This document shows positions 17,891-27,349 of a stretch of DNA of 64,000 nucleotides, piece by piece. Numbering within the stretch: position 1 is the first letter of the stretch; each line of letters begins with the position of its first letter. The stretch is from contig NZ_CP011339.1 in the NCBI RefSeq assembly GCF_001264245.1, positions 4,216,001-4,280,000 on the forward strand, read 5' to 3'. A model generated the notes under the pieces. It was not told the origin of the DNA. It saw only the letters and a program-made list of their open reading frames with translations, and did no database searches. A program made the translations under genes and the position numbers. The stretch is from Microcystis panniformis FACHB-1757. Its GTDB lineage: Bacteria; Cyanobacteriota; Cyanobacteriia; Cyanobacteriales; Microcystaceae.

Positions 17891-19881
17891 GTGTCTAATT
17901 TTCTGCCTAGTCTCCGAGAAGCGATCGCCCGTTGGTGGTCCGAATTCACCCTCCAAACTAAATTAATGGCTGCGGCTACTTTAGCCGTTTCTTTGTTGAT
18001 GAGTGGTTTAACCTTTTGGGCGGTTAACACGATCCAGCAGGATGTCCGTCTCAATGATACCCGTTTTGGCCGGGATTTAGGGCTGTTATTAGCCGCTAAT
18101 GTCTCCCCTCTGATTGCTGAGGACAATTTAACCGATTTAGCCCGTTTTTCAGCCCGTTTTTATAGTAGTACCTCCAGTGTTCGTTATTTGATCTACGCTA
18201 ACGAGGAGGGTCAAATATTTTTCGGCATTCCCTATTCTACCGCCGAAGTTAAAAATTCCCTGACGATCGAGCGTCGCATTCAATTACCGGAAAATTATGG
18301 CGAAAATGGGGAAACTCCCCTCGTCCGTCAGCATAAAACCCCCGACGGTGAAGTAACCGATGTCTTTGTTCCCTTGAATCATGAGGGCAAATATTTGGGA
18401 GTATTGGCGATCGGGATCAATCCTAACGCTATTGTGGTGGCTTCTTCTAATCTAACCCGTGATGTTACTATTGCCGTTTTTGTCTCGATTTGGGCCATGG
18501 TGATTCTTGGGGCAGTTTTTAATGCTTTAACTATCACCAAACCGATCAAGGAGTTATTAGTCGGGGTCAAAAATATTGCAGCGGGAAATTTTAAGCAGCG
18601 CGTTGATTTACCCCTGGGAGGAGAGTTAGGGGAATTAATTCTCAGTTTTAATGAAATGGCGGAAAAGTTAGAACGATACGAAGAACAAAATATCGAAGAA
18701 ATGACCGCCGAAAAAGCCAAACTAGATACGTTAATGTCCACTATTGCTGATGGAGCAATTCTCTTAGATACTAACTTTCAATTATTATTAATTAATCCAG
18801 CAGCTCGGGAAATATTTGGCTGGGAAGATCAGGAAATTATCGGTAAAAATGTTCTACATCTTTTTCCTTCGGAGTTAACGGTTAAACTAACTAAACCTCT
18901 CTATCAAATTGCGGCAGGAGAAACCCTCCAACCAGAAGAATCCGCTAATCAAAATCAGAAAAATGCTGTTATTGATCAGGAAAATAATAACTATTCCCCG
19001 GCGGAATTTAGATTATCTTTAACTCACCCGAAACCCTGCACAATTCGCATTTTGTTAACCCAGGTATTCGATCAGTATCGGGAGAATGTCCGGGGAATTG
19101 CTATGACGCTACAGGATATCACCAGAGAAACAGAATTAAATGAGGCAAAAAGTCAATTTATCAGCAATGTTTCCCATGAGTTAAGAACCCCTTTATTCAA
19201 CATCAAATCTTTTATTGAAACCCTGACAGAATTTGGAGAGGATCTCAGCGATACAGAAAAAAGAGAGTTTTTAGAAACCGCCAATCATGAAACCGATCGC
19301 TTAACTCGTTTAGTTAATGATGTTCTCGATCTTTCTCGGTTAGAATCCTCCCGTAACTATAACTTAGATGCGCTCGATATCGGACAATTAATCGAACAAA
19401 CCCTGAGGACTTATCAACTCAATGCTAGGGATAAAGGACTAGAATTAAGCTCGGAAATTGAAGCCAATTTATTACCAATTTTAGGTCATTATGATCTACT
19501 CTTACAGGTATTAACTAATCTAGTCGGTAACTCCCTAAAATTTACTCCTGCTGGCGGTAAAGTGGTGATTCGTGCCTATAAAATAAGCAAAGATAATCCC
19601 AAGAAACTCTCAAAATTCGCGTGGAAGTATCCGATACTGGTATTGGCATCGATGCCGAGGATCAAAGTGCCATATTTGATCGCTTCTATCGTGTAGAAAA
19701 TCGCGTTCATACCCTAGAAGGGACGGGATTAGGATTATCGATCGTCAAAAATATTATTGAAAAGCACTATAGTCAAATTAATTTGATTAGTGAAGTGGGA
19801 ATTGGCACAACTTTCTGGTTCGATCTAGATTTATATCAAGGCTCGATCGCCAGCAAAAAAATTAACGACGTGAGTTTATAA
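17891..19881 (+). pseudogene. nblS: NblS/Hik33 (DspA)-type sensor histidine kinase with one-base frameshift
   Basis: From GTG 17891 the order is membrane span 1 (about 24-50), periplasmic sensor loop, membrane span 2 (about 195-215), HAMP (TITKPIKELLVGVKNIAAG), PAS (LMSTIADGAILLDTN), and HisKA with the phospho-acceptor in FISNVSHELRTPLFNIKSF near residue 428. HATPase N-box follows (LTNLVGNSLKFTP). After NPKKLSK near 19612 the frame breaks; the adjacent frame continues RVEVSDTGIGIDAED, FDRFYRVEN, GTGLGLSIVKNI and ends at 19881. One extra A in the AAAA run at about 19611 would join them into roughly 660 residues, the length of NblS/Hik33, which controls high-light, nutrient and cold responses. 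Essential in several strains, so a sequence error is possible. Confidence 0.85.
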
Positions 19882-19987
19882 AAGCCAGAGCAATACTGCC
19901 CAAAATCAGGGTTAATAATAGCAATAATCCCTTATTCCTGAGACACCAATTTTTAAAAACCCTAGGGAGAGGGAGAGGGGGAATTTT
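19882..19987. other. Short spacer before IS1
   Basis: Non-coding; a G-rich purine run precedes the IS1 end. No target duplication for the IS1 is visible here. Confidence 0.3.
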
Positions 19988-20023
19988 GGTGGTGATTCGG
20001 TAGTAGTGATGGCGGCTTAATCC

Positions 20024-20210
20024 GGTTCTTCGTTACTTAGTATGGTTCGATAGGGGGGCATAAATCGACTAAATCCTTATCTGGCAAGAGACTTAATTGA
20101 TTAGTTCGCTCTAGATCAAAAATAATTGACAAAAATCGCCAAATGCCTTTCTATATAAGGGTTCCATCCCTTATAACCCCCGTCTATTGCATAACACCAA
20201 CCGAAGAACC
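20024..20210 (+). mobile_element. 187-bp MITE, copy 2, inside IS1
   Basis: Same 187-bp element as at 6140-6326, flanked by the 8-bp duplication CTTAATCC (20016-20023 and 20211-20218). The IS1 copy at 30700 has a single CTTAATCC at this place and so is a natural empty site. Confidence 0.95.
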
Positions 20211-20218
20211 CTTAATCC

Positions 20219-20984
20219 TTTGCTTTGCTGTGCATTGTAGTCATGGATAAAATACCAAAGGGTTCCCCAACGTGATTCTCCATTTTTTTAGAGAACGATA
20301 GACTCTCTCTCACCAACCGAGAAATCCTTTGTCGAAAGGTATTATTTAATCTTTCAATAGGATTGGTTTGACCAGTTTCTTTTCCGACCGGTCGATGACG
20401 TTTACTAGGAATTACTGTCTTATAGGACTCCCAAAAGTCTGTGTAGGCAACCGCGCATTGTCGGTAAACACCGGGTAAACTGTCCAAAAGTTTTTTGGCT
20501 GATTGACGACTCCTATCTCCGCGCATAGCAACCAATAATTTCCCTTGTATTTCTATCAGTTAACCGCCAAATATAGACCTTTATCGTCTTAGAAAAAACA
20601 AAAGACCACATTTCATCACATTCTATAACCAATTTGCCTTTTGGTTTGTCCGAAACCTTTATTTGACGGGGGACAGCCGCCAGTTTATTGTTGACATAGT
20701 TTTGTTACCATGACCAACTTACCCCTGTTACTCTAGCAATTCCTCGCAAGGAAATTCGTTCGAGCAGGAGTTTATCAATTAATTGTTTGGTTTCGTCAGA
20801 TACGGTTTTATTAGTGGGATTGATCACAAACGGTTGACCGCAATCTTTACACTGACGTTTCGGCTTGCCATTATGTGTAGAACCATTTTTGATGGTATGA
20901 TAAGAACCACATTTAGGACAACAAGATGTAGAAGTTTGTGAATCTTTTGTCAGAAGACAATGTTCTAAATCTTCATCGTAATTT
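20219..20984 (-). pseudogene. IS1 transposase remnant
   Basis: Minus-strand pieces encode an IS1 InsA-type zinc finger (CPKCGSYHTIKNG, about 20910) and an InsB-type catalytic part ending HRPVGKETGQTNPIERLNN with the terminal RQRISRLVRESLSFSKKMENH. The reading frame is broken by a TAA (reading VSWSW then stop, near 20705) and by a shift near 20520. The last catalytic segment ends at about 20212, just at the MITE. Not functional. Confidence 0.75.
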
Positions 20985-21014
20985 AACCAAAGTTTAATTA
21001 TCCAAGAGAAGATA

Positions 21015-21105
21015 AGTAGTCATGCAAAATTAATTACCTGCCCGATCGAGCTAAAACCCTTACGGGGCAATGATCGTCATGTGTAAATAATTTTGCCTAG
21101 GTACT
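21015..21105 (+). mobile_element. 91-bp IS630-derived MITE
   Basis: The ends AGTAGTCATGCAAAATTAAT and AATTTTGCCTAGGTACT are those of the IS630 at 33052-34135, with TA duplications at 21013-21014 and 21106-21107. The interior is unrelated. Compared with IS1 at 31500, which reads GAAGATATTGATAAA, the insertion point is exact. Confidence 0.88.
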
Positions 21106-21236
21106 TATTGATAAAAATAGCAATCATAAAAAGCAAATCCCCAACATTTATCAAGCAATTATTTTTATTAGTAAATATTCTACACGACTCAGTCCAGATA
21201 AGCAAGATGGCTTACCACTACTACCGAATCACTACC

Positions 21237-21405
21237 CCCTTTTCCTTAGTTCCCCACTTTCCCATACCTTTGAGACAGGATTTAGTATTACCGGTGACAG
21301 CAGCTACCCAATTTTTTTTGGTATTGTAAAGTTTTGTAAAAAATATATGCAAATGACTGCAAACAACTGCTAATATGGTTAGTACAAGTTTACGTTGCAG
21401 TTCAC
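21237..21405. other. IS607 left-end region
   Basis: Non-coding 169 bp before the IS607 recombinase, likely to contain the left end of the element and its promoter. No motif stands out. Confidence 0.4.
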
Positions 21406-21999
21406 ATGAAACTATCAGATTATGCTAAGAAAAAAGGGATCAGTTATGACACTGCTTGGAGAATGTGGAATCGAGGGCAGTTACAAGGAGAACGTCTTCC
21501 TACAGGAACAATTATTATTTTTGAAGATGACCGTTCTTGCGGTGAAAATAAAGTAGCTATTTATGCGCGAGTTTCTAGTTCAGAAAATCAATCTAACTTA
21601 GAGACTCAGGCAAAAAGATTGGAAGCTTATTGTAGGGCGAAAGGCTATCAAATTGTTCGAGTAGTTAAAGAAGTAGGAAGTGGAGTCAATGAGCATCGAA
21701 AGCTATTATTAAAACTTCTAGAACAAACTGATTATAATTTGATTGTCGTAGAACATAAAGATCGTTTAAGCAGAGTAGGGTTTAATTATCTGAAAGTTCT
21801 TTTAACTCAAACAAATAGAGATCTAGAGGTCGTTAATCTAGCAGAAGAAAGAAAAGACGATTTAAGGCAAGACTTCCTGAGCATAATTACCTCATTTTGC
21901 GCTCGATTATACTCATTAAGACGACGAAATAGAAAGACAGAATGTTTAATTAAATGCCTTGAGGAGAATGATGAAATTAGTTCAAAAACATCTAATTAA
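21406..21999 (+). CDS. tnpA: IS607-family serine recombinase TnpA
   Basis: A 197-residue IS607-type transposase. A MerR-like helix-turn-helix comes first (MKLSDYAKKKGISYDTAWRM, then GQLQGERLPTGT), followed by the serine-recombinase catalytic domain: IYARVSSSENQSNLETQ contains the nucleophilic serine, and GSGVNEHRKLLLKLLE plus VEHKDRLSRVGFNYL holds the conserved arginine. Serine chemistry gives a circular intermediate and little or no target duplication. It overlaps the tnpB gene by about 29 bp, typical of the family. The domain order and length look complete. Confidence 0.9.
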   Translation: MKLSDYAKKKGISYDTAWRMWNRGQLQGERLPTGTIIIFEDDRSCGENKVAIYARVSSSENQSNLETQAKRLEAYCRAKGYQIVRVVKEVGSGVNEHRKLLLKLLEQTDYNLIVVEHKDRLSRVGFNYLKVLLTQTNRDLEVVNLAEERKDDLRQDFLSIITSFCARLYSLRRRNRKTECLIKCLEENDEISSKTSN

Positions 22000-23209
22000 A
22001 TTTAATCACAAAAATTATTCAGTAATTGATAAATTAGGATTTTTATCGAAGAATCTGTATAATTGTGCTGTTTATTTAAACCGTCAAGTTTTCTTTTCAC
22101 ATCAACCATTTTTAACAATGACTGAGTTACATCATGCCTTAAAAATGAGTCCAGATTATCAAGCCTTACCCGCCAAAGTAAGTCAGTTAGTATTAAAGCA
22201 AGTAGAAAAAACCTTTAAATCTTACCAAAAAGCGAAAGAACAATACAAAAAATCGCCAGATAAATTTACAGGAGAGCCTAAGTTGCCAAGATACAAAGAC
22301 AAGGAAAAAGGTAGAAACGTTTTAACTTATAACTATCAAGCCATTTCTAAAAAAGCGTTGAAGCAAGGTTTAATCAAGCTATCAGGGACTAATTTAGAAT
22401 TTAAAACTAATTTAAAGAAAGTCTTAGAGGTCAGGATTATTCCTAAATTGGGTGCTTATTGTTTAGAGATTGTCTATGAACAACCATCCTCATCAAGTCA
22501 AGAGGGAGAAAGATATGCTTTTATCGATTTAGGCTTAAATAACCTAGCTGCTGTTACCTCTAATATTCCCGAATTTCAGCCAACTTTAGTATGTGGAAAA
22601 GCCTTAAAATCCTGCAATCAAAAGTACAACAAGACACTAGCTAAACTCAAATCGGAATTACCCAGTCTCCAGAAGACCAGTAAAAGAATACAAGGTTTAA
22701 CTTTAAAGCGTAATTGCCAGGTGGATTATTACCTCCACACCGCTAGTAAATATATTATTGATAAATTACTAGCTCATCAAATTAACCTTTTAGTTATTGG
22801 TCATAATCAAGGCTGGAAACAAAACCTTAATATTGGAGATAGAAATAACCAGTCATTCGTAAATATTCCTCATTCAAGGTTTATCGAACAACTTACCTAT
22901 AAAGCAAATTTAGTAGGAATAGAGGTCAAAACAACTAATGAAAGCTATACCTCTAAATGTAGTTTCTTGGACTTAGAGTCTATTCAAAAGCAAAAAAGCT
23001 ATTTAGGCAAGAGAATTAAAAGAGGACTATTCAGAAGCTCGTCGGGTTATTTCTAGGGAGCAGATATTAATGGTTCCTTAAATATTGGAAGAAAGGTAGT
23101 CGGAGAGGCCGCCTTTAGCGGGAATCCGATAGAGAGGTTCGTAGTTAACCCAGTACGGGTCAAAGCGTACAAAGCTAATTCTAGATGCAATATTTGCGTA
23201 CAGAATTAG
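21971..23209 (+). pseudogene. tnpB: IS607-associated TnpB with in-frame amber codon
   Basis: The RNA-guided nuclease TnpB starts at ATG 21971 (GAGGAG 21961-21966). RuvC-I is AFIDLGLNNLAAVTS; NLLVIGHNQGWKQ and NESYTSKCSFLDLE carry the zinc-binding/RuvC-II part. The frame stops at TAG 23054-23056 after RSSSGYF. The same frame then continues GADINGSLNIGRKVVGEAAF, the RuvC-III block with its catalytic aspartate, to a stop at 23209. The truncated product of 361 residues lacks that aspartate. A hairpin CTAATTCT/AGAATTAG (23175-23209) marks the right end and could be part of the omega-RNA. Confidence 0.82.
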
Positions 23210-23271
23210 TAACTATTTGTTATGCTGATTGTTAACAATTTGTAATCTTTGGGAAAGTTCCTCAATACTGC

Positions 23272-23955
23272 ATGGTCGTTTCTGCTACAATTCCACCCCT
23301 AGCTCAAGATACCCTCGCCCTGAAAGCGGTGTGGGCAAATGTCGGCTATGATAGTTGTCCCTACCATTACAATTTCCATCTTCATACCCATTGCTCCGAT
23401 GGTCAAATGAGTCCCCAAGACTTGATGAGACAAGCGTTAGACATCGGACTAAAAGGATTAGCAATTACCGATCATCACTCGATCGAAGGTTATCGACAAG
23501 CCCAAATTTGGCTAGAAAATCGGCATTTAAAGGGTTCTCTACCCCATCTCTGGACAGGGGTAGAAATTACGGCGAATCTCTTAGACGCAGAAGTGCATAT
23601 TCTTGGCTATGGTTTCGATCCTACTCATACCGTTTTGACTCCCTATCTGCAAAGAGCCAAACCAGAAGGAGATTTAGCTTTGGCCTCTAGAGTCATTAAC
23701 AGTTTACGGCAAGCAGGGGCCCTAGTGGTTCTAGCCCATCCCTTTCGTTACCATCGCCCCGCGGCCGATTTAGTAGCGGCGGCGGTAGAATTGGGTATTG
23801 ATGGTATTGAGGCTTTTTATGCCTATGGCAATCCCAAACCATGGCTACCCAGTCAACGGGAAACCGAACAAGCTCTCGCTCTTAGTCGTCAATATCAATT
23901 ATTTGCCACCTGTAGCACCGATTCCCACGGTAAATCTTTATTACAGCGCATTTAG
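23272..23955 (+). CDS. PHP-domain metal-dependent phosphoesterase
   Basis: A 227-residue PHP protein. Motif I is FHLHTHCSDGQMSP, motif II AITDHHSIEGY, motif III TGVEITANLLDAEVHILGYG, and late motifs are LVVLAHPFRYHR and CSTDSHG. The histidines and aspartates form the metal site. The family includes YciV/RNase AM, which trims 5' ends of RNA and hydrolyses 3',5'-bisphosphonucleotides; the exact substrate here is unknown. Length is somewhat short versus about 280, as the C-terminus after DSHGKSL is brief. Start ATG 23272 is the first in frame. Confidence 0.82.
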   Translation: MVVSATIPPLAQDTLALKAVWANVGYDSCPYHYNFHLHTHCSDGQMSPQDLMRQALDIGLKGLAITDHHSIEGYRQAQIWLENRHLKGSLPHLWTGVEITANLLDAEVHILGYGFDPTHTVLTPYLQRAKPEGDLALASRVINSLRQAGALVVLAHPFRYHRPAADLVAAAVELGIDGIEAFYAYGNPKPWLPSQRETEQALALSRQYQLFATCSTDSHGKSLLQRI

Positions 23956-24029
23956 CCTGATCGCGGGATTAACTGTAAAATACTTAAATTGACTAAACTC
24001 GATCCTTTCTCGATCGAGTGTTAGTTTTT

Positions 24030-24279
24030 TATGGCCGTCAGCTTTTTCAGTGATCAGTAACCAGTAACCAGTGATCAGTAACCCGTAACCAGTAATCAGT
24101 AACCCGTAACCAGTGAAAGAGCCTAAATTTGTTGAAAATTGAAAACTTAAACCTGATAACTTAAAACTTAAAACTTAAACCTGATCACTGATAACTGATA
24201 ACTTAAACCTGATCAGTGATCAGTGATCACTGATCACTGATCACTGATAACTGATAACTGATAACTGATAACCCCCTGA
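24030..24279. repeat. Degenerate TCAGTGATCAGTAACC/GATAACT repeats
   Basis: About 240 bp of short, irregular repeats built from CAGTGATCAGTAAC and CTGATAACTGATAA units. No spacer structure is present. Similar TCAGTGATCAG units recur at 51014-51045. No gene. The repeats reach the ndhF start. Confidence 0.75.
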
Positions 24280-26178
24280 ATGAAAGATTTATTCCTTGAC
24301 ACTTGCTGGTTAATTCCCATTTATGGCTTAATTGGTTCGATTTTAACCCTACCTTGGTCTTTAGGCATTATTAGTCGCACCGGTCCGCGGCCGGCCGCTT
24401 ATATTAACCTATTGATGACCGTCTTAGGATTAATACACGGATCGATCGCTTTTAATCAAATTTGGCATCGAGAGACGATTAAACTGGCTTTTGAATGGGT
24501 AAGAGTGGCCGATCTTAGTTTATCCCTTTCGATCGAACTTTCTCCCGTCAGTTTGGGGACGCTGGAACTGATTACCCTCATCAGTCTCCTGGCCCAAATC
24601 TATGCCCTTGGCTACATGGAAAAGGACTGGTCTTTGGCAAGATTTTATGGCTTAATGGGCTTTTTTGAGGCAGCTTTGGGGGGAATTGCCCTCAGTGACT
24701 CCCTACTATTCAGTTACGCTTTCCTAGAGATGTTAACGGTCTCTACCTATCTCCTCGTCGGTTTTTGGTATGCTCAACCTTTGGTAGTAACCGCGGCGCG
24801 AGATGCCTTTTTAACCAAGCGCGTCGGCGATATTATTTTATTGATGGGTTTGGTGGCTCTGTCCAGTTACGGAGAAGGATTGAGTTTTTCTCAGCTAGAA
24901 AATTGGGCAGTAAATAACCCTGTGCCACCTCTGACGGCGACTTTGTTAGGATTAGCCCTTATTGCTGGTCCAACGGGTAAATGCGCCCAATTTCCCCTGA
25001 ATTTGTGGCTAGATGAGGCGATGGAGGGACCAAATCCAGCCGGAATCATGCGGAATTCGATCGTGGTTTCGGCGGGGGCCTATGTTTTAATTAAGCTGCA
25101 GCCAGTGTTTACCCTATCTCCGATCGCGGCCAATGTTTTAATAGTGTTGGGGACAATGACGGCAATCGGTACTTCTCTGATGGCCCTATCCCAAATTGAT
25201 ATTAAACGGGTTTTATGCCACTCCACCAGTGCCTATCTCGGTTTGGTCTTTATTGCGGTGGGATTAGGTCATGTGGATATCGCTTTGCTAATTTTATTCT
25301 CCCATGCGGTCGCAAAAGCTTTATTGTTTATGAGCGCAGGAGCATTAATTCTCACTACCAGTAACCAAAATATCACGGAAATGGGGGGAATTTGGGCAAG
25401 AATGCCCGCTACAACCATGGCTTTTTTAGGGGGTTCCGCGGGGATGACGGTTTTAATGCCCCTGGGGATGTTTTGGACGTTAAAACGGTGGTTAAGTGGT
25501 GAATGGGCGATTCCTTGGTGGTTATTAGCGGTTTTAATCTTTGTTAATTGTCTTAGCATCGTCAATCTCACCCGGGTATTTCGTTTAGTCTTTTTGGGAC
25601 AAACCCAAAGTAAAACCCATCGCACCCCGGAAGTGGCTTGGCCGATGGCTTTGCCCATGGTATCATTGATTTTAATCGCTTTATTGGCCCCGATTATTCC
25701 CCTACGTTGGGATTTTTGGCTATCTTTCACCAATCCTCTCCTTAATAACCAGAGTTTTACTATTGTCTGGGGTTTTCCCTTACTGATGGCCTCTGGAGTA
25801 ATTGGCCTAGTTATCGGGTTAACGGTAGAGTTAAGACGAGCTTGGGCAAGACCGACTGGGTTAATCCTGCGATTCCTGCAAGATTTGTTCGCTTATGACT
25901 TCTATCTTGATCGCATCTATCAGTTTACCGTGGTTTTAGCGGTGGGGAGCTTGTCCAAAATTACCGCTTGGCTCGATCGTTATATTATTGATGGTCTGGT
26001 TAATTTGGTCAGTTTAGCGACGATTTTTAGCGGCAGTGCCTTAAAGTATAATGTTTCTGGTCAATCACAGTTTTATGTCTTGACTATTCTTTTGGGAATA
26101 GGGGGATTAATCTGGCTCTTATTAAACGGTCAATGGTCACTGATAACTAATTATTGGTCATCCCTGTTGACTCATTGA
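24280..26178 (+). CDS. ndhF: NAD(P)H-quinone oxidoreductase subunit 5, CO2-uptake-type NdhF
   Basis: A 632-residue NdhF/NuoL-type membrane subunit with about 15 spans. Family residues include AQIYALGYMEKDWSLARFYG, FEAALGGIALSDSLLFSYAF and the core FLTKRVGDIILLMGLVAL. The next conserved block is AGPTGKCAQFPLNLWLDEAM, followed by EGPNPAGIMRNSIVVSAGAY and DIKRVLCHSTSAYLGL. It lacks the long C-terminus of the respiratory NdhF1 (about 680) and has the length and RTGPRPAAYINLLMTVLG motif of the NdhF3/NdhF4 paralogues that drive CO2 hydration in thylakoid NDH-1 complexes. No ndhD or cup gene follows in the window. F3 versus F4 is not resolved. Confidence 0.87.
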   Translation: MKDLFLDTCWLIPIYGLIGSILTLPWSLGIISRTGPRPAAYINLLMTVLGLIHGSIAFNQIWHRETIKLAFEWVRVADLSLSLSIELSPVSLGTLELITLISLLAQIYALGYMEKDWSLARFYGLMGFFEAALGGIALSDSLLFSYAFLEMLTVSTYLLVGFWYAQPLVVTAARDAFLTKRVGDIILLMGLVALSSYGEGLSFSQLENWAVNNPVPPLTATLLGLALIAGPTGKCAQFPLNLWLDEAMEGPNPAGIMRNSIVVSAGAYVLIKLQPVFTLSPIAANVLIVLGTMTAIGTSLMALSQIDIKRVLCHSTSAYLGLVFIAVGLGHVDIALLILFSHAVAKALLFMSAGALILTTSNQNITEMGGIWARMPATTMAFLGGSAGMTVLMPLGMFWTLKRWLSGEWAIPWWLLAVLIFVNCLSIVNLTRVFRLVFLGQTQSKTHRTPEVAWPMALPMVSLILIALLAPIIPLRWDFWLSFTNPLLNNQSFTIVWGFPLLMASGVIGLVIGLTVELRRAWARPTGLILRFLQDLFAYDFYLDRIYQFTVVLAVGSLSKITAWLDRYIIDGLVNLVSLATIFSGSALKYNVSGQSQFYVLTILLGIGGLIWLLLNGQWSLITNYWSSLLTH

Positions 26179-26192
26179 ACCTCTATGTATCG

Positions 26193-26223
26193 CTCCCTAG
26201 TCTTCCGGTCGCGGACTAGGGAG
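26193..26223 (+). terminator. Stem-loop after ndhF, possible terminator
   Basis: CTCCCTAGTC (26193-26202) pairs with GACTAGGGAG (26214-26223), loop 11 nt. It lies 15 bp after the ndhF stop. There is no T-run, so it may stabilise the mRNA end rather than terminate. Confidence 0.45.
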
Positions 26224-26357
26224 GGAAAGCAGCGGGATGAACATGATCAACAAGGACAGACGGTTAAAATCGGTCTTAGCTTAAAACCCCACACCCTGCC
26301 CGCGGGAAAAACTTTTTCAGCAAGCCCTATTTGTGTTATAATGGGTTGGTCAAAAAT

Positions 26358-26429
26358 GCTGGTGTAGCTCAGTGGTAGAGCAGCTGATTTGTAATCAGCC
26401 GGTCGCGGGTTCAAATCCCATCACCAGCT
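26358..26429 (+). tRNA. trnT: tRNA-Thr (TGT)
   Basis: 72 nt with a complete cloverleaf: acceptor GCTGGTG/CACCAGC, D arm AGCTCAGTGGTAGAGC, anticodon arm CTGATTTGTAATCAG with anticodon TGT, and T arm CGGGTTCAAATCCCA. No CCA is encoded. Confidence 0.95.
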
Positions 26430-26592
26430 TCAATCTCTCACTCCCAATCGAACTTTAAAAAACCTGCTCCCCACTTCCCTCTTTCAAACCGAAGACCCCT
26501 AAACCGAAATTTAAACCGGACAAAACCATCCTAGGGACTGGGGTTCGCAACTGTGGCACACTAGAGAGTATAACTGAATTGACGGTAAGCCC

Positions 26593-26946
26593 TTGACTAA
26601 TCAAATTACCCCTTTCGACCCCCTTCACAACCACGACGAGACGGGCCATGACCACGAGTCAAAAGGGACTCCCCACGTCCATAGCGAAGCTTCCCTGAAG
26701 CAAATTATTAACCGTCTTTCGCGTATCGAAGGACATATTCGCGGCATCAAGACGATGGTATCGGAAAATCGTCCCTGTCCCGAAGTTTTGATGCAAATTG
26801 CCGCTATTCGCGGGGCGATTGATCGCGTTGCCAGAATTATTCTCGACGAACATCTGAGCGAATGTATTGCCCGGGCTGCCCAGGAAGGTAGTATCGAGAC
26901 AGAAATTGAAGAATTAAAGGCCGCCTTGGATCGCTTTTTATCCTAG
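26593..26946 (+). CDS. CsoR/RcnR-family metal-sensing repressor, InrS-like
   Basis: A 117-residue metalloregulator. The His-rich N-terminus (HNHDETGHDHESKGTPHVHS) and the DUF156 core match the cyanobacterial nickel sensor InrS: INRLSRIEGHIRGIKTMV, then ENRPCPEVLMQIAAIRGAID and DEHLSECIARA. The Cys, His, Cys ligand set is visible in RPCPEV, DEHLS and SECIA. InrS releases the nickel exporter nrsD promoter when Ni(II) binds. The start is TTG 26593, the only initiator between the upstream stop (26575-26577) and the His-rich tail. No exporter gene is adjacent. Ni specificity is inferred. Confidence 0.8.
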   Translation: MTNQITPFDPLHNHDETGHDHESKGTPHVHSEASLKQIINRLSRIEGHIRGIKTMVSENRPCPEVLMQIAAIRGAIDRVARIILDEHLSECIARAAQEGSIETEIEELKAALDRFLS

Positions 26947-27012
26947 ATTGTGCTATAATGAGAAGTTGGCATTTTTTAGGCAGAGAGCAATTACAGGAGG
27001 TGAATCAGGTTA

Positions 27013-27195
27013 ATGACCCAAGTGGTAGTTGGTCAGAACGAGGCGATCGAATCAGCCCTGCGTCGTTTTAAGCGACAGGTAGCGAAAGCGGGAATTTATG
27101 CGGATATCAAAAAGCATCAATTTTTTGAAACCCCTCAAGAAAAGAGAAAGCGTAAAGCAGTAGCCCGGAGACGACAAAGAACCCGTCGTCGTTAA
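27013..27195 (+). CDS. rpsU: 30S ribosomal protein S21
   Basis: A 60-residue bS21 protein: MTQVVVGQNEAIESALRRFK, then RQVAKAGIYADIKKHQFFET and a basic tail ending RRRQRTRRR. It sits on the small subunit near the anti-Shine-Dalgarno region and helps mRNA selection. An AGGAGGTG lies about ten bases before the ATG. A strong terminator follows. Cyanobacteria often have two or more S21 paralogues, so others may exist. Confidence 0.95.
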   Translation: MTQVVVGQNEAIESALRRFKRQVAKAGIYADIKKHQFFETPQEKRKRKAVARRRQRTRRR

Positions 27196-27203
27196 AATTA
27201 GCC

Positions 27204-27243
27204 AAGTCAGAAGTCGCTCGCAAGCTTCTGACTTGCTTTTATT
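27204..27243 (+). terminator. Rho-independent terminator of rpsU
   Basis: AAGTCAGAAG (27204-27213) pairs with CTTCTGACTT (27225-27234), followed by GCTTTTATTTTA. Stem of 10 bp and T-rich tail, directly after rpsU. Confidence 0.85.
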
Positions 27244-27349
27244 TTAACCTCTGTTTTGGGGGTTGGGAAGCGGGAAGTGGGGAGTGGGAAGTGGGGAGAA
27301 AAAAGCTGATAAGATAAAGTTTAGCCCTCGATCGAGTTCTAGTGTTTTC

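Larger units (their letters stand above)
19988..21236 (-). mobile_element. Decayed IS1-family element carrying two MITEs
   Basis: The ends are GGTGGTGATTCGGTAG (left) and its near-inverse CTACCGAATCACTACC (right). After subtracting a 187-bp MITE with its 8-bp duplication (20016-20218) and a 91-bp MITE with its TA (21013-21107), about 961 bp remain, matching the IS1 copy at 30675-31633. No matching flanking duplication is visible, so one side may have been rearranged. Confidence 0.85.

Noticed and set aside
24040..24279. Repeats with CRISPR-like appearance
   Set aside because: Units are short, irregular and adjacent with no unique spacers of constant length; no cas genes are nearby.
26185..26367. 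Short ORF between ndhF and tRNA-Thr
   Set aside because: It covers the hairpin after ndhF and runs into the tRNA; chance.
27263..27349. Extended N-terminus of uracil phosphoribosyltransferase
   Set aside because: It translates a G-rich minisatellite (GSGKWGVGSG); the real start with family homology is at 27350.
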